Source: Herbaspirillum sp. DW155
Lineage (GTDB): Bacteria > Pseudomonadota > Gammaproteobacteria > Burkholderiales > Burkholderiaceae_D
Length of the DNA: 64,000 nucleotides
Direction: 5' to 3'
Assembly: GCF_037076565.1 (NCBI RefSeq)
Contig: NZ_AP029028.1
Coordinates: forward strand, 5,332,001 to 5,396,000
Shown: piece after piece, positions 22,184-32,142 of the stretch
Numbering within the stretch: the first letter of the stretch is position 1
How the letters are laid out: the number at the start of each line of letters is the position of its first letter
Program-made: the position numbers and the translations under genes
Notes under the pieces: generated by a model
Told to the model about the DNA's origin: nothing
The model's database searches: none
Seen by the model: the letters and a program-made list of their open reading frames with translations, nothing else

Positions 22184-22258
22184 GTGGAGGCGGATTTGCG
22201 GCGAGTTGGCCGACTTCTTGAGAGGTGAGACGGATTGTTTACAATAATCAGCAAACCT

Positions 22259-22294
22259 CCGCCAGGCAGCGTGACCCATCACGGTGCCTGGCGG
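22259..22294 (-). terminator. Hairpin after the ferritin-like gene
   Basis: A perfect 10-bp stem CCGCCAGGCA / TGCCTGGCGG, with an inner CGTGA/TCACG pairing, lies 27 bp past the stop of the minus-strand gene. The downstream T content (GTTTGCTGATTATTGT) is modest. Confidence 0.65.
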
Positions 22295-22321
22295 TCTTGC
22301 GGTGCGTGGGGTGGTGTTTCT

Positions 22322-23149
22322 TCAGCGCAGCAACACGCGCTGCATGAATTGCCGCAGCGGGAATTCGATCAGGTTTTGCAAGGCCACCGGCAACTCCAGC
22401 GGCCGCATGATCATCTTGATGGTGGTCTCGGGTCTGAGATTGACGAGCACGGTGCGGCTCATGCGCGAGGCCAGTTCCTTCACGCGCGCCGGATCGGCCG
22501 CCAGTTCCGGCTTGTACACCTTGACCACGTGGCGGATGGCGCAATCGGCATCTTCGCTCTTGAGTTCCAGGGTGCGCCGGCTCAAGGTGCCGAAGACGCG
22601 CGAGCGGCCGATGTTTTCCTCGCGGCGATAACGGCGGAAGTACTGGTAGAAGTGCTTGTAGTGATTCACCTCGTCATTGGCGATGAGCCCGGCCAGATGT
22701 TTGAGGACCGGCTCGTCGGTGGCGCGGGCCAGCGCCCGGTAATACGTGGAGGTGCCGGTCTCGACCACGCAGCGCGCAGCCAGCTCCTGAGCCCGCGTGG
22801 GTTCGAGCAGCTCGACCTTGCAGTACTGCGAGTATTCCTCCAGAAAGCCCTGATAGGCGCGCTGCCAGTCGAACTCCGGCCAGACGTGCTCGACGTAGGC
22901 GCGCAGGGCAGCGCCGTGCTGCAGTTCTTCCTTTTCCCATTGCTCGCGCAACCAGTTCTCGACCTCGGCATCGCCCTGGTAGTACTCCACCAGGTTATGG
23001 GTGTAAAGATCGGACCCGCTTTCGACGAAGGAGGCGCAGGCCACGAGATAGAACAGGTCTTCATCCTGCCGCACCCGCGCTCGGTCGATGCGGTTCAGGT
23101 CGATGTCATCGATGGTCCAGTGTTTTTTTTCTTGGCGACTCGGGTTCAT
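22322..23149 (-). CDS. Ferritin-like diiron protein
   Basis: A 275-residue four-helix ferritin-like protein. The four metal-ligand segments are in order: FVESGSDLYTHN (Glu), KEELQHG (EExxH), CVVETGTSTYY (Glu), ANDEVNHYKHF (DExxH). This E/EExxH/E/DExxH spacing is that of diiron oxidases, close to acyl-ACP desaturases and related hydroxylases. The substrate is unknown. The C-terminal 90 residues are basic and lack the usual desaturase features. It has no signal peptide. It is transcribed toward urtA but separated by a terminator-like hairpin and the nitrogen-regulated promoter, so it is a separate unit. Confidence 0.8.
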   Translation of the reverse strand: MNPSRQEKKHWTIDDIDLNRIDRARVRQDEDLFYLVACASFVESGSDLYTHNLVEYYQGDAEVENWLREQWEKEELQHGAALRAYVEHVWPEFDWQRAYQGFLEEYSQYCKVELLEPTRAQELAARCVVETGTSTYYRALARATDEPVLKHLAGLIANDEVNHYKHFYQYFRRYRREENIGRSRVFGTLSRRTLELKSEDADCAIRHVVKVYKPELAADPARVKELASRMSRTVLVNLRPETTIKMIMRPLELPVALQNLIEFPLRQFMQRVLLR

Positions 23150-23330
23150 CTGCTATACCTCTCTTCTGAAGTGACGGTGGGCATAGCGATATGATGCAGT
23201 GCAGGGACATTGGTTCAGGGCCGCTTTGGTCACCTTGACCTAACTTTGCAAAAGATGTGTACCGGCGGCATCGGCGGCAGCACCCGTCAGCGTTTTGTCA
23301 GTCGCGAACTGCCACGGTGGACCGGCGGGC

Positions 23331-25052
23331 TTACAGATGCCCGGTCGCATCACTGCCCAGTACGACCCGATTGCGTCCCTGGTATTTGGCGTGATACAGC
23401 GCCTGGTCGGCAATGCGCAGCAATTGTTCGGCGCTGGTGTGCTCATCGGGTTGCAGCGAGGCCACACCGATGCTGGCGGTGATGTAGCCGAAGGGCGAGT
23501 CGGCATGCGGCAGCTTCAGCGCATAGATGGCCTGGCAGATGTTCTCCGCCTGTTGCACGGCATGGTCGGTATCGCTCTCGGCGATGATGACGCTGAATTC
23601 CTCACCGCCATAGCGTGCTACCAGGTCGGTAGCGCGGCGCGAACTCTTCTGCAATACGCGCGCCACGATGCGCAGGCATTCGTCCCCGGCCAGGTGGCCG
23701 TAGCGGTCGTTATATTTCTTGAAGTAATCCACATCCAGCATCAGCAGGGCCAGCGCATGGCCGGAGCGCACCGAGCGCCGCAACTCATTGGCCAGCACCT
23801 CGTCGAAGCGGCGCCGGTTGGCCACGCCGGTGAGTCCGTCAGTGGCCGACAGCGCTTCCAGCTTGCGATTGGCCCGTTCCAGTTCGCGCGTGCGCAGGGC
23901 CACCTGCTGCTCCAGTTCTTCCTTGTTCTGCTGCAGCTTGCCGGCCATCTCGTTGAACTTGCGCGAGAGCACGGCGATCTCGTCACCGCCGTCCTGCTCG
24001 ACACGCACCGTGGTATCGCCGCTGCCGGCTTCCTTCATCGCCCCCACCAGGCGTTGCAGCGGCTCGCTGATGCTGCGCGCGATCAGTGCCGACAGGAACA
24101 GCGATGCGGCAAAGCACAGCAGACCGATGGCGATGATCTTGTCGCGCACCGAGCGCGTATCGGCATTGAGCTTGTCGCTGGGCGTGGCGCTGACCACCCA
24201 CCAGGAGGTGTGCGGCAACTGTGCGATGGCAGCGTAGTAGCGGGTCTTGTCAGCGCGTGTGTAGGCAATGAAGTCGCTCGTGCGGCGCTGGCCCAGGCTG
24301 GCGGTGATGCCCTCCAGCAGGGCCGGATCGGCAGTGCTCATGCTGGTATCCCGGCCCTGCACCACCACCGTACCGTCACTGGCATCGACGATGAAAAGAC
24401 TGGAGTCGTAGCCCAGGTCGACGCCCTCGAAAATGCTGAAGAAATAGCTCGGCCGCACGCCGATGAAGAGGATGCCGGCGGCACGATTGTTGCCGGTGAA
24501 GCGGATCTCGCGCAGCATGGCCACGCTCTTCTGGCCGTGGCCGCCGTTGTAGAGGGTCCACCATGCGCGACCGGTGAGGTCCGGTGCATCCTCGGCCACG
24601 CGGCTGATGTTGCTGGCCAGGGGCGCGAAGATCTGCGGATCGATCACCTGGCGCCGACGGTCCAGCAGGTATTTCTGGTTCACGTCCGGCAGCGATCCGT
24701 AGGTATCGAGCAGCACCCGCGCCACCGCGCTGCGGGCGGCGGCACTGGCGGCTTCGTCGCCGCCGTAGTAGTGCGCCAGCAAACGCTGCAGCTTCTCGGA
24801 CAGCGCCAGCTCTTCGCTCATGTCCTCGATCTTTTCCATGCGCAGCAGCAGGTTCTGCGAAATCTGCTTGGCGACCTGGACCGAATAGGCGCGCACCTTG
24901 TCCTGGGTGGCGCGGGTGGTCTCACGGTAGGCCAGCAGGCCCGATATCACCAGCGGTACCAGCGACACCAGGATGAAGGAATTGATGAGCCGATAGCGGA
25001 TCTCGATCTTGCGCAGGAAGCCGAGCCAAAAGAAGTCGAACCGTCTGGGCAT
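23331..25052 (-). CDS. Membrane diguanylate cyclase with periplasmic sensor domain
   Basis: 573 residues. TM1 (about residues 22-42) is followed by a ~235-residue periplasmic region with dCACHE-like character, TM2 (about 275-300), a HAMP segment, a short coiled coil (NKEELEQQVALRTRELERANRKLEAL) and a C-terminal GGDEF domain with RYGGEEF near residue 485. The product-inhibition I-site RxxD (RATD) lies five residues before GGEEF, so it should make c-di-GMP and be feedback-inhibited. It begins 15 bp after the stop of a solute-binding lipoprotein gene and is surely co-transcribed, suggesting that the binding protein supplies its signal. Confidence 0.92.
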   Translation of the reverse strand: MPRRFDFFWLGFLRKIEIRYRLINSFILVSLVPLVISGLLAYRETTRATQDKVRAYSVQVAKQISQNLLLRMEKIEDMSEELALSEKLQRLLAHYYGGDEAASAAARSAVARVLLDTYGSLPDVNQKYLLDRRRQVIDPQIFAPLASNISRVAEDAPDLTGRAWWTLYNGGHGQKSVAMLREIRFTGNNRAAGILFIGVRPSYFFSIFEGVDLGYDSSLFIVDASDGTVVVQGRDTSMSTADPALLEGITASLGQRRTSDFIAYTRADKTRYYAAIAQLPHTSWWVVSATPSDKLNADTRSVRDKIIAIGLLCFAASLFLSALIARSISEPLQRLVGAMKEAGSGDTTVRVEQDGGDEIAVLSRKFNEMAGKLQQNKEELEQQVALRTRELERANRKLEALSATDGLTGVANRRRFDEVLANELRRSVRSGHALALLMLDVDYFKKYNDRYGHLAGDECLRIVARVLQKSSRRATDLVARYGGEEFSVIIAESDTDHAVQQAENICQAIYALKLPHADSPFGYITASIGVASLQPDEHTSAEQLLRIADQALYHAKYQGRNRVVLGSDATGHL

Positions 25053-25067
25053 GGGAGGCGCCTCTCT

Positions 25068-26387
25068 TTACCGCGACGACAGTTGCGCCTGCTCGGCGAT
25101 GGAGTCCTGCAGTGCGCGCGCGGCACGGGCCGGCGACTGGCGCCCCGACAGCACGGCCTGCAGCAGCGGATGCAGGATTTCAATCGTATTGACCGGCAGC
25201 AGCGAATAATACAAACCCGGCGACTGGCTGCCGGCGGCATCGCGCTTCATCTCCTCGACTAACGCAAACAAGGCGCGGTCGCCGCTGACGTCAGGCGCAA
25301 TCACGCGAAACGGCGGGATGTTCTGGCGTTTGCCCTGCCAGATCGGCATGCCCGGCCCATACAGAAAATCCAGGAACTGTGCCGCCACCTGACGCTGGTG
25401 CGGACTGCTGCGCTGGGCCACGGCAAAACCGGTTTCACTGCCCAGCACCGGCCTGAGCGGCTGGCCCTTGTCATTCCAGGGTGGCACGAAGACACCCACG
25501 CGCATATTGCGCCCGCTCATCAGCGCGCCGGCCGCCCACGTCCCCTGGAAGGTCATCGCCGCGCGGCCTTCGGCGAACTGCTGCAAGGTGGCGTCATAGC
25601 CCGAGCGCAGGCAATCGGCCTGCACCATCTTCTGCTCCACCAGCGCGCGCAGGCGGGTGAAGATGGCGACGCCCTCGGGGTTGTCCAGCTGCAGCGTGCC
25701 ATTGGCGATGCGCGCGCGCCAGTCCGGCACCCTGGCCGCGATCTGGTTGGCAAACCCGTAGCTGAAGGGACCATTGCCCAGCATGTTGGGAAAGCCCCCG
25801 GAGAGCGCCAGCGGAATGAAGCCGGCCTTGCGCAGCGCCGCGCCTGTGGCCAGGAAGGCCTCGAAGTCCCGTGGCGGCGCGGTGATGCCGGCGCGCTCGA
25901 ACATGTCGCGGTTGTAGTAGATGAGCGAGGTGGCCACGCCCGAGGGGATACCGTAGCGGCGCCCACCCGGCGAGGTCCACTCGCGCTGCAGGATCTCGAG
26001 CATGTTGCCCCAGGCCTGGGTGTCGCCGACGTCGGCCAGCAATCCCTGGTCGGCCAGGGCCGCCGTGTAGGGGCTGGCGTTGACCGAGATGATGTCGGGC
26101 AGGCTGTCGGTCGCCGCGCGCGGCTTGAGGTTTTCCTCGACGGAATTGCCGATCATGAATTGCAGGTTGATGCGCACTTCCGGATGGATGCGCGTGAAGG
26201 CATCGACCACCCGGTGCATTTCCTCGGACCAGTCGGGAGTCCACACCAGCGCCGTCAGTACCACCGGCTCCGTAGCGGTAGCGGCGACGGCAGGGGCCGC
26301 ATTGGACGCATCAGTGGCCGGTGCCGCCTCCTCACTACGCACGCACGCTGTCAGCAGCAGCGCTGCCGCTGCCCCTGCGATGATCAT
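25068..26387 (-). CDS. Extracellular solute-binding lipoprotein (family 1 type)
   Basis: About 439 residues. A lipobox LLTAC follows a hydrophobic segment, so the mature protein is a lipoprotein. The rest is a sugar-type ABC solute-binding fold: VVDAFTRIHPEVRINLQF, YGIPSGVATSLIYYNRDMFERAGI, GRAAMTFQGTWAAGAL and PPWNDKGQPLRPVLGSETGFAVA. No permease or ATPase gene is next to it; the only partner is the diguanylate cyclase downstream. The start is uncertain: the Met at MIIAGAAAA gives a signal peptide without a basic residue, and the frame is open upstream to 26501, so translation may begin at a non-ATG codon further out. No strong ribosome site helps. Confidence 0.85.
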   Translation of the reverse strand: MIIAGAAAALLLTACVRSEEAAPATDASNAAPAVAATATEPVVLTALVWTPDWSEEMHRVVDAFTRIHPEVRINLQFMIGNSVEENLKPRAATDSLPDIISVNASPYTAALADQGLLADVGDTQAWGNMLEILQREWTSPGGRRYGIPSGVATSLIYYNRDMFERAGITAPPRDFEAFLATGAALRKAGFIPLALSGGFPNMLGNGPFSYGFANQIAARVPDWRARIANGTLQLDNPEGVAIFTRLRALVEQKMVQADCLRSGYDATLQQFAEGRAAMTFQGTWAAGALMSGRNMRVGVFVPPWNDKGQPLRPVLGSETGFAVAQRSSPHQRQVAAQFLDFLYGPGMPIWQGKRQNIPPFRVIAPDVSGDRALFALVEEMKRDAAGSQSPGLYYSLLPVNTIEILHPLLQAVLSGRQSPARAARALQDSIAEQAQLSSR

Positions 26388-26873
26388 TTTCAGGCCGCCG
26401 ATGATGCGCCCTGCCCTGTGTGTCGTACCTGATGGCCTGCAGCCTGAAAGACAGCTCGGATCAGGCACGCCTGTTACTGATGGCGTATTTCGGCCCCGCA
26501 TTGATTCCCCCCGCGGCTAATGATTTTCTTGTGATACAGCCATGCGCCGAGGCCCGCCCTTTGCTCTGCCTGCGGTGCGCTCCGCGCCTCTTCGCCGCCC
26601 CTGCACGGACTCCCGGAACATGAGAACAATGACAACAAGTTTGCCAGCTTTTACCAGTTCCTGCACGCCTGCATTGCACCTTCCTTGTCTTCGCTCATCT
26701 TTTGCCGGGCTGCAATGCGGGCCTGCCTGGCCGCGACTTGATCTGCTGCCTGAAGGAATGCTGACAGCACCTTATAATGTGGCCCTCGCGCCCTCGGGGC
26801 GCCCGGTTCATCTTGCCTCATCCGGCTTGCAACATGCGCTCTGCCGACGATGCGGCCGTCTCACGAATTCCTC
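26388..26873. other. Divergent intergenic region; promoter of the MFS gene
   Basis: No gene is visible. A good -10 TATAAT lies at 26773-26778, about 100 bp before the MFS start, with only a weak -35 (around CCTGAAG, 26749-26755). The promoter of the lipoprotein-cyclase pair must also be here, but I cannot point to it. Confidence 0.5.
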
Positions 26874-28097
26874 ATGCACAACAAAGATACCTCGCTCTCC
26901 ATGGGCAAATTTCCTCCATGGCTGGCCGTCCTGGCTGCCATGACCGCGATGGGCGCGCTGGCCATCGACATGTACCTGCCCAGCTTCACCGCCATCGCCA
27001 GGGATCTCGGCGTGGGCACCAACCTGGTCCAGCTCACGCTGGCCTCTTTCCTGGTCGGCCTGGCCGTCGGGCAGATGTTCTACGGCCCGCTGTCGGATCG
27101 CTTTGGTCGCAAGCCGCCGCTGTTCTTTGGCATCGCGCTGTACTTCGTCTGTTCGCTGCTGTGCATCTTTGCGCAGAACATCGAAATGCTGATCGTGCTG
27201 CGTCTGTTCCAGGGTCTTGGTGCCAGTGCCGGCATGGTGATCCCGCGCGCCATGGTGCGTGATCGCATGGGTGCCGAAGGGTCGGCCAAGGCATTCTCGA
27301 TGCTGATGCTGGTGTTTGGCCTGGCGCCGATCCTGGCGCCTTTCATCGGCGGCCTGCTGCTGGTCTTTGCGAGCTGGCGCGGCATCTTCGTGGTACTGAC
27401 GATCTTCGGCCTGCTGTGCATGCTGGGCACGCGCAAGTACCTGACCGAGACCGTGGACGTGGCCCGCGCCGAACCCCTGCACCTGGGCCGCACGCTGCGC
27501 CAGTACTGGGGCCTGCTGCGCCATCGCCAGTTCATGTCCTTCGTGCTGTGCGGCGGCCTGGTGCAGGCAGGCATGTTCGCCTATATCGCGGGTGGTCCTT
27601 TCGTGGTGATCGAATTGCATGGCGTCAAGCCGCAGTACTTCGGCTTCGTGTTCGCCTCCAACGCCATCGGCCTGATCGCAGCCTCGCAGATCAACGCGCG
27701 CCTGGTGATCAGGCGCTCGGCTGAACGTGTACTGGGCAAGGTGCTGTGGGTGCCGGCCGGCTTGTCGCTGGCGGTGGTGGTGATGGTGCTGGCTGGCCTG
27801 GAGAGCCTGCCGCTGCTGCTGTTGGGCTTCTTCGGTTTCCTCACGGCCTACGGCTTCACCGGTCCCAACGCCACCGCCATCGCCCTGAAGCATCAGGGCC
27901 GCCAGGCGGGTACGGCGGCGGCGCTGATGGGCACGCTGCAATTCGGCATGGGTGTGCTGTCGGGCGTGGTGATGAGCCTGTGGCATGACGGCACGGCCTT
28001 GCCGCTGGTGTCGGTGATGGCCTTCTGTGGCGTGAGCGCATTGCTGCTGTATCAATGCGTAGCCAAGCACGAGCCCGTCACGCAGGCGGTGCACTGA
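26874..28097 (+). CDS. Bcr/CflA-family multidrug efflux MFS transporter
   Basis: About 407 residues with 12 predicted membrane segments. Motif A is GPLSDRFGRKPPLFFG between TM2 and TM3. The start of TM1 (AIDMYLPSFTAIARDLG) is the hallmark of the Bcr/CflA (DHA1) drug-resistance group, and GLGASAGMVIPRAMVRD is motif C-like. Members export bicyclomycin, sulfonamides or chloramphenicol by proton antiport; the substrate here is unknown. Start codons at 26850, 26874 and 26900 are all possible and none has a clear ribosome site; the middle one is taken. Confidence 0.9.
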   Translation: MHNKDTSLSMGKFPPWLAVLAAMTAMGALAIDMYLPSFTAIARDLGVGTNLVQLTLASFLVGLAVGQMFYGPLSDRFGRKPPLFFGIALYFVCSLLCIFAQNIEMLIVLRLFQGLGASAGMVIPRAMVRDRMGAEGSAKAFSMLMLVFGLAPILAPFIGGLLLVFASWRGIFVVLTIFGLLCMLGTRKYLTETVDVARAEPLHLGRTLRQYWGLLRHRQFMSFVLCGGLVQAGMFAYIAGGPFVVIELHGVKPQYFGFVFASNAIGLIAASQINARLVIRRSAERVLGKVLWVPAGLSLAVVVMVLAGLESLPLLLLGFFGFLTAYGFTGPNATAIALKHQGRQAGTAAALMGTLQFGMGVLSGVVMSLWHDGTALPLVSVMAFCGVSALLLYQCVAKHEPVTQAVH

Positions 28098-28127
28098 CGC
28101 CGCCGCGACGGCGGGGGGAGCAGCGCT

Positions 28128-28463
28128 TCAGCGGCCCTTCACGTCGAGTGTGCGCTGAAAGAACGCGACGATTTCCTCATTGAAGAGGCGATGGAAGGCA
28201 GCGCGGTCGAAACCGGCCTGCGCCAAGGCTGTTGCGGTGTCGTAATGGGAGAGGTACGTACCACCGGTGCCGTGCGATATCACGATCAGCGGATGCAGGC
28301 CGGCAGACAGCGCCCCGTCCATCGCCACCTCCTGCGTGGTCCAACCCACATTCACTATGTGCGCAGGCGAGCTGCTGGGATACCAGATCGCCAGCCTGAT
28401 GGGCTGCCCGCGCTCATCCTGCGTGGTCTGTTCCTGAAAGCCCACCGTCGCTGCAAAAAGCCG
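28128..28463 (-). pseudogene. Alpha/beta hydrolase (dienelactone hydrolase-like) remnant with large internal deletion
   Basis: The frame reads FAATVGFQEQTTQDERG and then RLAIWYPSSS and PLIVISHGTGGTYLSHYDTATALAQAGF, the mature N-terminal part of a secreted alpha/beta hydrolase. It then jumps directly to DRAAFHRLFNEEIVAFFQRTL, which looks like the extreme C-terminus of the same kind of enzyme. About 200 or more residues, including the nucleophile elbow and catalytic Asp and His, are missing, and so is the signal peptide. It is therefore a broken gene despite an open frame. It abuts a truncated AraC gene on the same strand. Confidence 0.65.
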
Positions 28464-28572
28464 CGATCGCGGCCAGGTCTTCCAGCGAGTGGAGAGCCAT
28501 GGGATCGGCCGCGATGGCGGCGATCACCCTTGCCATGCGGCATCGATACCGGCGGATCGAATCGGAGTCCAT
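28453..28572 (-). pseudogene. AraC-family regulator, N-terminal remnant
   Basis: MDSDSIRRYRCRMARVIAAI, then AADPMALHSLEDLAAIAAF, is the beginning of the AraC helix-turn-helix as found in regulators with an N-terminal DNA-binding domain (followed by GyrI-like domains). After AAIAAF the sequence changes at once to the mature hydrolase remnant, so the second helix-turn-helix and the rest are lost. The breakpoint is close to 28453. Confidence 0.6.
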
Positions 28573-28629
28573 GGCGCAGTGTATGCCGGGCGCATGCAGA
28601 TGACTTAGCCGATCTTGCGCTTTTTCCGC

Positions 28630-28773
28630 GTGGTCACATCGCAAGCCCTGACGCGCGAAGCCTTTGCTGCCTGCGGAGAGCTGATCGCATCGGGCCGCTG
28701 CGAGCGCGACATCAACTTCGGCGGGGCGCTCTGCCTGGCGCTGCCCAACCAGCCCCGGCGAATCCTGCAATAA
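28630..28773 (+). pseudogene. Short remnant, possibly ureidoglycolate lyase N-terminus
   Basis: A plus-strand frame reads VVTSQALTREAFAACGELI and continues ASGRCERDINFGGALCLALPN before a stop. The pattern LTREAFAxxGELI and a following IN resembles the start of ureidoglycolate lyase (AllA), but only ~45 residues are present and the rest is absent. The assignment is tentative; it may be chance coding potential. Confidence 0.3.
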
Positions 28774-28852
28774 TGGCGGCTTGTCACAGCCGTGACCGGA
28801 TGTGCCCGTGGCGCGCCGGTCCGGTCTGGCCTTTCATCCCATTGCCTTGCCC

Positions 28853-29749
28853 ATGCTTCACGCCATCAGCGCCTCCATCCTGTGGGGCTTGTTCCCGCTC
28901 TACTTCAAGCTGCTCAAGGAAATTCCTTCCTTCGATATCGTCGTGCACCGGCTGTTCTGGTCTTGCGTGTTCCTGGTGGCGGTGCTGGCCTGGCGGCGCC
29001 AGTGGCGCTGGGTCGCCGAGGTCCGGCAGCGGCCTATGGTGGTGGCCGGCTTCCTGCTCTCGGCGCTGCTGCTGAGCGGCAACTGGACCCTCTACGTCTG
29101 GGCCGTCAACGCCGGGCGTATCGTCGATACCAGCCTGGGTTATTTCATGAGTCCGCTCATGAGCGTGTTGATGGGCTATCTGCTCTTGAAGGAGCGCATG
29201 CGGCCGTTGCAATGGCTGGCGGTGTTGCTGGCGCTGGGCGCGGTGATCTGGCTGACCATCGCCAATGGCAACCTGCCGTGGATTTCGCTATTGATCGCGC
29301 TGACCTTCGCTTTCTATGGCCTACTGCGCAAGACCGCACACCTGGGCGCGCTCGAAGGCCTGTCGCTGGAGACCCTGCTGATGCTGCCGCTGGTGCTGCT
29401 GATCCTGGGCGTGGATACCCTGCGCGACAGCAATGCCTTCACCCATGCGTCCACTTCGGCCAAGATCCTGCTGGCCCTGTCCGGCCCCATCACGGCGGTG
29501 CCGCTGCTGCTCTTTGCGCATGGGGCGCGCCGCATCCCCTTGTCGATGCTGGGCCTGCTGCAATACATTTCGCCCACCATCCAGCTGCTGAGCGGCGTGC
29601 TGATCTACGGCGAACCCTTCAGCGGGGCGCGCGCCATCGGCTTTTGCGTGATCTGGGCGGCGCTCGCGGTATACTCCGCCGAAGGCTTGTGGCGCTACCT
29701 GCGCACCCGTGCGCAAAGCTCGGCAGAGCCCAGCGCCGGCGGCGCTTGA
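28853..29749 (+). CDS. rarD: RarD-type EamA-family transporter
   Basis: A 298-residue integral membrane protein with about ten segments and two EamA repeats. The start HAISASILWGLFPLYFKLL, followed by SFDIVVHRLFWS and NWTLYVWAVNAGRIVDTSLGYF, is characteristic of RarD (chloramphenicol-sensitive protein). The transported substrate is not known. The ATG at MLHAIS is preferred over a longer in-frame GTG/ATG start because the family begins there. It is followed 41 bp later by the ABC-F gene, in the same direction. Confidence 0.92.
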   Translation: MLHAISASILWGLFPLYFKLLKEIPSFDIVVHRLFWSCVFLVAVLAWRRQWRWVAEVRQRPMVVAGFLLSALLLSGNWTLYVWAVNAGRIVDTSLGYFMSPLMSVLMGYLLLKERMRPLQWLAVLLALGAVIWLTIANGNLPWISLLIALTFAFYGLLRKTAHLGALEGLSLETLLMLPLVLLILGVDTLRDSNAFTHASTSAKILLALSGPITAVPLLLFAHGARRIPLSMLGLLQYISPTIQLLSGVLIYGEPFSGARAIGFCVIWAALAVYSAEGLWRYLRTRAQSSAEPSAGGA

Positions 29750-29790
29750 ACGCTGCCTTATCGTTTCCCCTCTTACTGGCAATTCATACC

Positions 29791-31458
<1,668 letters not shown>

Positions 31459-31484
31459 TCGCTTGACCGATCCGTACGCTGAAG

Positions 31485-31513
31485 ACGCCGCTGATACCAG
31501 CGGCGTTTTTTTT
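31485..31513 (+). terminator. Intrinsic terminator after ettA
   Basis: Perfect 9-bp stem ACGCCGCTG / CAGCGGCGT, loop ATAC, followed by T8. Strong. Confidence 0.9.
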
Positions 31514-31606
31514 CGCCGGCGCGTCTTGTAAAGAGTTGTAGGGATGCATGACGCCGCCTGTCGCGCTGGCTACCATCGCGGGATCACAAGACCAACGGGA
31601 GTCCCG

Positions 31607-31900
31607 ATGAAGATCCGCCTGGCGCCGGCACCTGCCCTGGCCCTCTGCACCTTGCTGGCGGCCTGCGCCACCCCGGTGCCCGTCACGCAGCTCGACAAGG
31701 ATACCTACGTGCTGGTGGCCAGCTCGCGCTGGAGTGGCAATGACGGCGTTGCTGCGGAGAGTCTGCAGCAGGCCGATGAGTGGTGCCGCAAGACGGGCCG
31801 CCAGGTGCGCATCACCGGCAGCGAACGTTCCGAAGGCCTGTTCGGCGTGCTGCCGCCCAAGGTGATGCTCAGCTTCAGGTGCGATCCGGTCCGCCAGTAA
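31607..31900 (+). CDS. Small lipoprotein of unknown function
   Basis: 97 residues. A signal peptide with lipobox (APALALCTLLAAC) is followed by ~75 residues: TYVLVASSRWSGNDGVAAES, then ADEWCRKTGRQVRI. Two Cys remain in the mature part. I do not recognise a characterised family; small outer-membrane lipoproteins with a -YxVxA...ADxxCRxxG- core are common and uncharacterised. The start at 31607 is chosen because it gives a proper signal peptide and follows CGGGAG; it stands alone between two transcription units. Confidence 0.75.
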   Translation: MKIRLAPAPALALCTLLAACATPVPVTQLDKDTYVLVASSRWSGNDGVAAESLQQADEWCRKTGRQVRITGSERSEGLFGVLPPKVMLSFRCDPVRQ

Positions 31901-32142
31901 GTTGTCTCGCATCCCGGGAACCGGCAGGAATCTTCCTGCACGGGTAGAATCACGCGCTCGTTCCGCCCACAAGGCGACAGATCAAGAAGAGGCCGTCACC
32001 CTATCGGGTGCACGATGAGTTCTCCACCGCAGTTCGCGTCACCCGCGCCTTCAACATAAAAAACGCGCCATCCCGTCATGATCGCCGTGATCGTCGTGAT
32101 CGCCATCATGCACGGGCCTGTCTTCATCATTCATCCATTGCC
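31901..32142. other. Intergenic region before the BASS transporter
   Basis: Contains a near-palindrome GCAGGAATCTTCCTGC (31924-31939), a -10-like TAGAAT just after it (31945-31950), and a GATCGCCGTGATCGTCGTGATC repetitive stretch (positions 32080-32107 region) that could encode an Ile/Val-rich peptide beginning [13 protein letters not shown] at 32078. No firm gene. Confidence 0.4.

Larger units (their letters stand above)
21919..22258. other. Non-coding control region upstream of urtA
   Basis: No credible gene is seen in this stretch. It holds the sigma-54 promoter and, further upstream, a possible NtrC site. The ribosome site of urtA is at its left end. Confidence 0.7.

Noticed and set aside
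23295-25262. A 655-residue plus-strand frame opposite the diguanylate cyclase
   Set aside because: No recognisable domain; shadow of the GGDEF gene.
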